From the NCBI GenBank assembly GCA_963691815.1, contig OY829659.1:8280515-8344514 (forward strand): a DNA stretch of 64,000 nucleotides, written 5' to 3'. The stretch is from Echiichthys vipera. Taxonomy: Eukaryota > Chordata > Actinopteri > Perciformes > Trachinidae. Position 1 is the stretch's first letter; each line of letters starts with the position of its first letter. Under the pieces are notes generated by a model. It was not told where the DNA came from and ran no database searches. It saw only the letters and a program-made list of their open reading frames with translations. A program made the translations under genes and the position numbers. Shown here in pieces: positions 54,404 through 64,000 of the stretch.

Positions 54404-54720
54404 AACACATTACATTGCATTACAGCTGACGATTTTATCCAAAGCCGCTGACAAGAAGTGCATGGATCATGCAGGTACATAAAGCTGTGCATAAAAGTGC
54501 TACATTTGAGAAATACGTTTATATATAACGTTTATATATATTGATTTATGAGCTAAGATGAAGTCTGAACAGAAGAATTTTCAGTCTGCAACAGACACTG
54601 TGTAGTGTTTCTGCTAACCTGATGTCAATGGAGAGCTTCTACTACCATTGTGGAGCCACGACAGCAAACAGACAGGATTTTGTTGAGCAGTTGCCCCAGT
54701 CTCGTAGCGAGTCTAAACCT
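54404..54720 (-). mobile_element. L2-type LINE, 5'-truncated 3' end
   Basis: On the minus strand an ORF tail (54713-54546) is followed by a short UTR and ends 'ggctttggataaaatcgtca' then 'gctgtaatgcaatgtaatg'. This is the well-known terminus 'gtcgctttggataaaagcgtctgctaaatg' of a fish L2-like LINE, ending in short tandem 'aatgt' units. Everything upstream of the ORF tail is absent. A clean retrotransposon 3' end with no sign of a target duplication. Confidence 0.75.
54546..54713 (-). pseudogene. LINE ORF2 C-terminal fragment
   Basis: One continuous minus-strand frame of 55 codons before the stop: DSLRDWGNCSTKS, then CLFAVVAPQW, two adjacent stop codons, then KLSIDIRLAETLHSVCCRLK and ILLFRLHLSS before the natural-looking stop at 54546. 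L2-like ORF2 proteins end with '..FAVxAPKWWNxLPxDIRTAETLHxFRRRLKTxLF', so the two internal stops fall exactly where 'WN' is expected. It lies downstream of the catalytic region and has no activity. Confidence 0.75.
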
Positions 54721-55179
54721 TGGTGTGGTTCTCATCATACCTCAAGGACAAAATTTGCAGGATAACTTGCAGAGGATCTGTCTGAACCTTGTAACACAAA
54801 TTCAAACAAACCACTTAAATCCTCAGAATGCATCGCTTGTTCTTTCGACTGTCGTTGAAGGTTGAACATGGGTGAAAAAAAATAAAATAACAGCTTTTAT
54901 GTTTTCTGATACTCCTCCATGGAAAAGCCTGCAGGATGTCTCACAACTCGTGTCTCTTACTGACTTCAAAGACGTAGTGGCTGCAGCCGATCCATCCTAC
55001 GGGAGCTGCTGTTGCTTTGAGTAAGTTTTCTGCCCTTCTGACTATCCCATTGCCTATCTATTGTAGACTTAATATAAATTCCATTGCATGAAAAAGTCCC
55101 ATTTGTTCTTTATATATCCACCGTGTTTTTTGTATTTTCTTCTTTTGTGAAAACAACAAGAGTAATGCTTCAGAAGATG
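54721..55179. other. Noncoding spacer
   Basis: Nothing recognised apart from A-rich 54885-54900. Confidence 0.5.
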
Positions 55180-55275
55180 CTCCCAGTCTTTATGCGAAGC
55201 TAACCACATACTGACTCTACCATATTATATACTGATAACGTGATGTTTCCCGAAATGTCACTTTACTTCTATGAG
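55180..55275 (+). repeat. Dispersed teleost repeat fragment
   Basis: Contains tcccagtctttatgcgaagc, taaccacatactgactctac and tgtttcccgaaatgtcactt, matching the repeat whose ends also frame the composite at 59515-60125 ('gccaggctagctgt .. cagtctttatgctaagct .. tttcccaaaatgtcgaact'). Noncoding. Confidence 0.45.
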
Positions 55276-56042
<767 letters not shown>

Positions 56043-57012
56043 GGCCGTGCAGACATTAGTTAGGTTTGTGTATACACCTCTGATTGAATTTTGGGTTTGT
56101 TCTGCTGGAGTGGAATCTTTATTTAACAGAGTGTTTGGAGAGGCACCCTGAGAAAGCTGAGCGAGAAACAAACAGAGAGAGATAAAGAAGGACTGGGAGC
56201 AAGAGAGAGAGAGGGAGTAGAAGAGATACACAAGACTTGTAGTGCAACCACCTTCTATAATGAGAACGAGTCGGGGAAGACTCGAAGAGTGCAGCTCAGC
56301 AGGGGGCTGGCCGTGGAGAGGCTGAACGTGTTAAACAACAGGGGGCCAGATATAATTAGCTGACACTGGTGGCTGAATGAAACGGCATCCCTGAGAAACA
56401 AGCACAGGGGAAGTTATAATAACACATGTTTACCACTCTGACTAGAGGCCCCATGTGTATGAAGACTACACAACACCATCAGGACAACGCTAATTGTCAT
56501 TTAGGCTAACATTTACTGACATTGGTTCAAATTCCCTGTCGGGATCTCGCAACAGGATAACGGCAGCAACAGGAGCAGTGAGAGGTGATGGAAACAGGAG
56601 GGGGTGGGTTAACTAAATAATGATGATCAGATAAGGTTGTAATCAAAAAAGAGTAATAAAAGCAGGACTTAATTTGTGCAGGATCCCGGCGAAACATTAT
56701 CTGGGACCTCCTACATTGGGATCGGCACCTATTTGATTGGCACCTCCTTTGTCACCGTCAAAACTTGGAAACATTTTGTGTAATGTTATCTTGTAATTAT
56801 TTTATTTCCCAATAAAGTTACTTATAATTAGTCACATTTTTTCGCCTATTTTGGATGCATTTTAAATAGAGACAGGTCCCACAGTGATGCCAAAAGCATG
56901 TGAGTTAACTGTGAAAACAGTAGGTCAGGCAATATTTTGTCATGTTATTGTAAACCCCACAGCTAGTGGGCATTTGTGTGGTGAGTGAAATGAGTATGGT
57001 CCTTTATAATTC
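56043..57012. other. Noncoding sequence with a candidate regulatory block
   Basis: No gene. 56280-56640 is listed separately. The remainder is AT-rich. Confidence 0.45.
56280..56640. promoter_or_regulatory. Candidate conserved noncoding element
   Basis: Balanced, non-repetitive sequence with homeodomain-like words (atataattagctgac, cgctaattgtcatttagg) and a gatcagataagg GATA word at its right end. No open frame crosses it cleanly. Composition-based inference; conservation untested. Confidence 0.25.
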
Positions 57013-57350
57013 CCATTAGAGATGTGCGGATCGGCTCTGATGCCATCAGAATCCCCATGTGGGAATCATCCACTGGTCACAGACCCATATTAATTATACA
57101 CCACTTTAGAGACCCGCACATTGACATTTCAACCCCTTCTACCAGCCCTTGTAGACTACGTAGCTTTTTAAATTATGTACATTATTGTAGAAGTTTTTTT
57201 CATGCTCCAGCAGCGGAGGTTCAATGAAGCCAAACATCATTCATCTGTTCATGTGAACGTTAATATAACGTTATAATCAATGAAATTGCTGCCCCCGGGG
57301 TGTAAAAGCACCAGGAACAGCAGCTCTGCTCTGCTATTTTTGTGATTTTA
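57013..57350 (+). repeat. Possible hAT-derived repeat fragment
   Basis: The opening agagatgtgcggatcggctc, then gccatcagaatcccc, gggaatcatccactggtcac, aattatacaccactttagag and cccgcacattgacatttcaa read like the 5' end of a fish hAT-type element that begins 'gatgtgcggatcgg'. No transposase frame and no opposite terminus were found. The right boundary is arbitrary. Confidence 0.35.
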
Positions 57351-59036
57351 TTGAATGTAATTAATATTTTCCTTAATGATGAATTATTTGATGCAACACT
57401 ATTTTGGTCATCTGCACATAGCATTTCTTATTATGTCATTCTTGTGTACTTTTAGCACAGCAGCACCTCACTGTTGTCTGTGTGCCAGGCACTGCGGTTT
57501 GGATGCATTCTGTGACTTTTGTTCTCTCCCCGACCGGCTGGATCAGCAGCAGCTCAGTGTTCCAGCACCTCCTGTTTTACAAATTAAGCAGTGGATAAAA
57601 GGATCTGACCTCTAGTCAGTGAAGCAGTGCATTCCACATACATAAAACAGGTAGATCGACACAGGCAGTCAAGTCTGCCAGGGCTCAGTCTGCAAGTCCG
57701 GAGGGTGGATGTTTGGATTCAGTCATCGGAGCCTGAGAATGATAGTGGGTGGCATTGGTATTTCCTATTCCTTTGCAGTTCCTGCTGGGAAAAAAAAGAG
57801 AAAGAGCATTCTGCTGCCCAATGCACCAGCTTGGAGTGAGTGTGCTGATTCCGAGCCATGCTGTGTGTTGAGTGTTGCTGTTTCCCCAGCTGACCATTTG
57901 CCAATGACCAGCCTCACTTATCTGATGCAATGCATGGCCTCTATTTTAACGGTGTTATTAATATTTTGCTGATCTGTTATTTGCGACCTGCGTAGAGCGT
58001 GAATTCTAGTGGAGTAGTCATACAGCCACTTTTCCATCTGTGTCACTATGAATTAGTTTGGGGATTTTGCTTAGTGTGAACAAAGAATACAGTTCATTAG
58101 TTAAAAATGGTGAAATTTTAACATTGTCTGACATTTTCAGTCAAAAATGTGCTTCTCACAATCATGTAGCATGTCCATACAAATGCATACATACATCAGA
58201 GTCCGACAATTGTTCTATTATTCATGTGATCTCTAGTGAGTGTCCATGGGGCAACTTGCCTATTATCATAGTCTGTAAGGGTTGAGGCTGCACTCTCCAT
58301 CAATAAAAAGTCCAGGGAGTCCTCAACCAGCTGTGATTTTTTTATAGCAGTCCAGTTAATTAGTTTTGTCCTTTTTACAGATACTACACAATACATTGTG
58401 TAGTTCTTGTATGTGTATTTTTCATTATATTTCCCATTTTGCATACAGTAAGACATTGAGGAATATGAACATTCATTATTTTCTACCATTGGACAGGACC
58501 ACAGTAACAGCCAAAATACATGGGGCACGGACACAGCACAACATGGCGACTGCAGCACGCCCGAAATGTGATGGATTAAAGGGAAAACACTACATTTCAG
58601 TCCTGATCCCACAAAAGATGACATGAAATTCAATATGCTACAGATTATAATACAACAATTCACCATCATTTTTTTCTGGGCTGCAAAGACCCATACAAGA
58701 CTGTGAATGTGACCTGGAGGATGCAATGATGAGGATCAGGTGGTGATATTTCATACTTCACGACTTTAACAGGATACCACACAGATATATAAAGAAGGCT
58801 TTAAAATGTTCGTCAACAGTATTTTCCCAACACAGAGATATCCCTGTCCAAGTGAGCTAATTTCGGATCAGACTTCTAAGAGCATCAAGTTCCATAGCGG
58901 GATTAAACAGGGATTAAACAGCCTATTGATGCTGGTGTCAGGAAAAATGCTCCCGCACACATACACACAATCATGTCTGCATAATTGCATCCGAGAATAT
59001 GCATCTTCATATTATGCTGATTTTGCAAGCAGTTGT
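57351..59036. other. Noncoding sequence, no gene supported
   Basis: A 176-codon minus-strand frame (58726-58196) is the longest not caused by a microsatellite. It has mixed composition and no domain I recognise; a part near 58480-58600 with caacatggcgactgcagcac looks repeat-derived. I do not call it a gene. Plus frames at 57376-57972 overlap in different phases. Confidence 0.45.
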
Positions 59037-59514
<478 letters not shown>

Positions 59515-60125
59515 TATCCTTGGACAGAACCAGGCTAGCTGTGTTGCCCGAGACTGTCCTCCACCAAAATGACGACTCCATAGGTCGTTTGTCCAAGCAA
59601 CTCTTGCAACCCATATTTACATTTGTAGTGGTCAGGTGATGTAGTATGAAGAGTGAGAAAGTCTTCGTGTGGATGGGTCAAAAAAGCACAGGACTTTCAC
59701 CCAGGAGACTACTGTGTGTGTCCTGTGTGAAACAGAGAGCCAACTTATGTAACCTACGTACGTAAGTTAAGTCATGTCACATCACGTTCTATTTCACATG
59801 TAACACACATACTTAGTTTAACCCAAATCATGATCCTTTCCTAAATTTAACCAAGTATTTATTTTTTGTCTAAACCTAATCAAGCTGTGGTTAATAATGC
59901 AACTCTTATGTTTAGGTACTGTATGAGGATGTGCTGATATGAATAGGTTAGGAAACGCTCCTGTGGGTCATATTAGAGGGTAGAAAAATACAAACTATTT
60001 GGTAGTATGGGTTGGATGATATGTTGGTACCCTTGTTTCAAGTCGAAATCTACTATTTATTGCCTGCTCACAGTGGTTTCAATCTCACAAATGAACATAT
60101 TTCCCAAAATGTTGAACTTTTTCTT
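59515..60125. repeat. Composite: one dispersed repeat apparently inside another
   Basis: The outer pieces, ggacagaaccaggctagctg (59521-59540) and acatatttcccaaaatgttg (60095-60114), are the left and right parts of one fish repeat, plus orientation. Between them (about 59620-60000) lies a second repeat with caggactttcacccaggaga, gtcatgtcacatcacgttc, acacacatacttagtttaac and aaatcatgatcctttcctaa, in the orientation opposite to 23224-23320. A 10-bp palindrome tacgtacgta is at 59756-59765. Both families are recognised from memory and the junctions are not sharp. Confidence 0.4.
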
Positions 60126-63100
60126 CCAATTATGGGTCTGTTTGGACATTTAGTGGTGTTAAAACCTTCAATTTCTCTTCAAATCGCTTAAACCAACACA
60201 TCTTTCTTCACCTTTACCACCAGTTTAATAGTCAGTACATATTTCTACTGCCCTTAAGACTACACTGGAAGTCTCCTATCTTGCATACCGCAGCAGGTAA
60301 GCATACTGGCTTGTCCCCCCTTCACGTTCTCTGTTCTCTTAAACAGCAGTAAGATGAAATGGACTAAGAGATGATATCCATCAGGGGATAGGACCTACAG
60401 TGACTTTACTAGACACTGTGGGATCATTAGGGCCTTTAGACTTGATGGGATATTGTGTTTTTATGAGCTCTGTGCAGTAATCCATTAATAGGGCTGACAT
60501 GCCATTAGGCTTTATTGATGTCCAATGCGTGGGCTCACATGAAAACACCATTATTTGTCATGATCAAAGTTTAACACTGACACACGGTGATTTAATAGCA
60601 CCACAGGCTATCGAGACCCCTGCCTTTAACCTTCAAGGACATCCAGGTTGATCAGATATACAAGTTGTACAGTTTTTAGGTTATACCCTTCAGCAAGCTT
60701 CTTGTATTATTCCACTTTTTCAGCAGTCTTTTAGTCTTCTTTTAGTGGGGCAAAGAAAGGGAAATGTGCTCTTTTTAATAACTATCAAGATCCACTTTTT
60801 TCTAGTACTTCTTTTTCAAACACTACTAAACAGCAAATTCTTACTCCTTCCTGAAGAACTGCCTCCGCCTTAAGAAACATTTTCCCTCCGTTTTCCTCAT
60901 TGCTGAAGCCTCATATATTAAAGGAGGGTACATCTCTTATTTGTTTAGCGTTTTTTGTAATGCTGAGTTAATACATTTTTCACTGTGGCGCAGTATTCCT
61001 GCTGAACAACTTGCTTGTGCAGACTTTCTCAGCTGCCCTCTAGGGAAATCGAATATGTATTTGCCATTCTCTCAGGATTTTAAAAGGGTTTAGTAACATT
61101 AATAATTTCTCAACACATAAAAGAGGAAATGTGGCTTTTGATGTGTCGCAAGTACTTCTGCCTGATAAGCATTTGGATGAGTTTAGAAGTGTGGAAGTGG
61201 AAGAGGTTGAAGAAAGGTAGCCTAATGTGTTTGCAGTGAAGACATCACAATAGGTAACTGAGCCAAGTGTGGGGTACTGGAAACGGAGCGCACAGAGATG
61301 AGAAAAGGGGAGATGTATTTGTGATTACCAATTAAGGAACTACTATAACTACACTCATTTTCTGACCTGCAATAATGAAGATTTCACATTTATTTATAAA
61401 AGAGCATTTTTCTTAAATGGCATGCCATTGTGAAATGGCGTAAACAAAAGGCAAAATAGTTTTTCAATGATTTCATCTCATTCCTGAATGACAGGTCAAA
61501 TTTAGCATATACTGCTGCTCGTAAAAATGAATCACTTGGCAATATGTCTTTCTTATTTGATTTTTGTTCTCCTTATATTGTTCATGATGTGATTTATTTC
61601 ATCACATAAAAAGATCAAGGAGACAAAACCTGATATCAATCACCTGCCTGCAGTCATGCTAGATTGCTAAGGGCATCCAAATGACACAGAGGCATGCTGG
61701 GACTTGTATGCTCTGTGGTTGCTCTGTTTGGCTAAGCCCTGTTGGTCAGGGTTAACTTCCAGACACCCCGATGACGAATGACAGTTATCTATTTTTACGG
61801 CTTGATATAGATCCATCAGCTTCCTCCGGAGAGCCCTCCTCAGTGTCTCACTGCCCTTTGGAGGAGATTTTCCAGGTCACCAAGCCAAGGTGAAAAACAA
61901 AACAATGCACATGAGTGCTCACAAATAACGGAGAAAACACACACTCACAGAAATGCATGCGGACACTTCTGCTGCACACAAACTGTCACACACACCTCTC
62001 TCCCTCTTTCTACTGGACATATGGAAATGTCAGTCCCTCCCAAGAGACGTTGGCTAATGTCAGGACATGTGGCTCGCATGGACCCGGGCCACACGTACAT
62101 TCTGTCCAGCTGTGTCGGGGACTGCAGGCCAACCCCTGCACCCCCCCTCCTTATGTACCTCTCGCTGCCTCCACCCCCAGGAGGGAAACTAATTGTGAGC
62201 GTTATTGATTGCCACGGCAGATCTGCACTGTCCAGCGGGTAAATAAGATGGATGGAGTTGTCAGGTTGTCATCAGGCAAGGTTTTTTGACAGCATGCTTC
62301 AGGGCGTGTACAACACAGTCCAGGTTAACTGAGGCATACACTGAGCAGTGAGGCGGTGCAGTGCTACAGCTTTGACTTTGGACAGAGGCACAGGGAATGA
62401 AAGGTGTCCTACTTTACAAGAACAGTAACAATTCACAACTTGAAATACAAAATGAATGTGTTATGGAGATAGTTTTATTTTCATTTTGTTCAGTTTTTGA
62501 GGTATCTGTCTCTGAGATTTCTGCCTCAGCCCCAGTACGGTAGCGGTGAATGGAATCTTAATTATAGTATGCCACATCAGATTCACCAAACGCTCCTAAC
62601 TTCAGGTAACTGTGTAAATGACCCGTGTAAACGTGATGAATGCCATCTGTGTTTAAATGACCACGCATTCATAAGAATTGCAAATGAGCATAATTAACAA
62701 CCCCATAATACCACATAACTCTACGTGCCCTGCCCATTATGTCCGGAGATGTTCAACAAAGAGTAAAAAAGAACTTAACGCACTCTGAGAATAAAGTCCT
62801 ACTTTCAGAGATCCACAAAGGAAAGTCCATACTTTTCAGTAGCACCAGCAGTAAAATTAAAGAGCCTACTTAAGCTAAGGAATGGGAGAAAGTAACGGAA
62901 GCAATTGAATGCCGCGTCACCGAAGAGTCGTACTGTCAGTTAAATTAAAAAAAAAAGTAAATTTTTTTTTAAAAACAATCAATGACTGCAACGGGCAGGT
63001 GGTCAATGGGAAGTCTGTGACATGGAGAGGGACTAGAGAATACGTGCCATAATAGGTGATGATGGTCAGGCATCGCAATGGAGGATGTTCCTCATTACAG

Positions 63101-64000
63101 CGGATTGCATGATCCTGCATGTGAGAACATAAGAGGTGGAATGCATTGGCTGTCATGCATTCACAGAACCCACTGGCTATCCTATCATCCAACGACGATT
63201 TTCATTATCTTTTTGTTATTATTCATTTGCATATTAATTGCATCATAACTTGCTAATCATACCGTAACAATGAACACTACTCAGAAGAGGATATCCACTA
63301 TCTGTACCAGAAAGCCCAAAATATTAGCTGTTGACCCCAGAGGCTAAATCATCATCAAACCCATCAATGGGTGTGAGATTGACCAAACCTGACTTAGGTC
63401 CCACTTCTGAAATACGGAGTAAGGAAAAAATACATTTATATAGATGACCATGAATTTCTACTTAGTATTGCTGATCATGTCAAGGCAAGTATGTTGAGTT
63501 TATTCACAGTTGCATGGATCAATACATACATTACTCATCATACCTCCCATGTGTATAGGCGTTTTACTGCTTAATTAGGATTCATAAGGCCCCTCCAAAG
63601 GCAGAGGAGCGTTCTGAATATGAAGATGGGCCGTCAGTATTCCTATGCCTCCTCTCTTCCCAGATTGTGTGCAAACACTGCTCTGGGCGAGGATTGCTTT
63701 CTAAATGCTGTTGAGGATTTGAGCGATTATAAAGGAAATGAATACAGAGGAAGCAGAGATGCCTTACTTGACCCCCTCCTAATGCAAGCATCCTCTTACC
63801 ACTGATGCATTTAAATCGTCCTGAGGATGATTTGCATTTTGAGTAATGACACGAAGAGTTACGTATTACATGATCGAGAGGCACAACAATGAATGTGCTG
63901 CCTCCAAAAGTTTCATTTTTATGACTCATATACTGATGGTAGAGAAAAATAAATGATGACAACTATCTGCCATACGAGCAATGTGGTTGTGCTTTATGAG
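60126..64000. other. Unique noncoding sequence to the window end
   Basis: No gene or mobile element recognised in 3.9 kb. Several blocks are of high complexity (60370-60640, 62030-62230, 62500-62710, 63560-63850) and may be regulatory. Frames up to 126 codons (63962-63582, minus) show no family patterns. Poly-A/T at 62947-62977. Confidence 0.5.
63225..63243. promoter_or_regulatory. Octamer plus homeodomain motif cluster
   Basis: atttgcatattaattgcat contains a perfect POU octamer (ATTTGCAT), a TAAT homeodomain core and a second partial octamer. Another perfect ATTTGCAT is at 63830-63837. Short AT-rich words occur by chance, so this is only suggestive. Confidence 0.25.

Noticed and set aside
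58196..58726. 176-codon minus-strand frame not caused by a microsatellite
   Set aside because: No domain, signal peptide or family resemblance, part looks repeat-derived, and a frame of this size is plausible by chance in 64 kb of six-frame translation.

Overview
The window looks like noncoding DNA from a ray-finned fish, probably a percomorph-type teleost. Three things point there: very long (TG/CA)n arrays, a Tc1-like transposon with long inverted repeats, and many dispersed-repeat fragments of kinds familiar from teleost genomes (L2-type LINE 3' ends, a tRNA-headed SINE, hAT and Harbinger-like MITEs). Repeat families were recognised from memory and from structure visible in the sequence (TIRs, target-site duplications, decayed reading frames). 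No database was searched, so the less structured family calls are tentative.

I find no convincing host protein-coding exon, tRNA, rRNA, CpG-island promoter or CRISPR array. The longest open frames are His-Thr or Cys-Val runs read through (CA/TG)n arrays, or chance frames in low-complexity DNA. The only coding sequence I can defend is dead transposon sequence: a Tc1 transposase with a stop, frameshifts and a lost catalytic Asp (19.2-20.2 kb), three C-terminal fragments of L2-type reverse-transcriptase ORFs (8.26-8.64 kb, 17.4 kb, 54.55-54.71 kb), and a short ORF remnant of an unclassified repeat (6.57-6.80 kb).

Layout: 0-8 kb holds a 638-bp TIR element (1658-2295), an internally duplicated repeat (2610-3025) and an ORF-bearing repeat (6449-6990). 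At 8.0-8.9 kb a minus-strand LINE 3' end sits inside an older repeat. From 9 to 17 kb there is one CA array and mostly unique sequence. Between 17.3 and 20.4 kb two LINE 3' ends converge, followed by an old repeat and the Tc1 element. From 22.5 to 27.8 kb there are dispersed repeats, a LINE 3' end and a tRNA-derived SINE. The 29-32 kb interval has three long TG arrays and the plus-strand copy of a repeat whose minus-strand partner is at 35.7 kb. The 39-49 kb interval contains a Harbinger-like MITE, old repeats, an 18-bp GATA palindrome, a 159-bp hAT MITE with a TSD, and a ~225-bp ATCT array. From 50 to 59 kb there are four more long dinucleotide arrays, a LINE remnant and a hAT-like fragment. 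From 59.5 kb to the end there is one probable nested repeat and then unique sequence.

The unique stretches contain blocks that are less repetitive and rich in homeodomain, POU and GATA-like words. They could be conserved noncoding enhancers in a gene desert or a long intron, but that is inference needing alignment. I found no undescribed genetic system; the items of most interest are the nested insertions, the well-delimited MITEs and the palindromic candidate regulatory sites.
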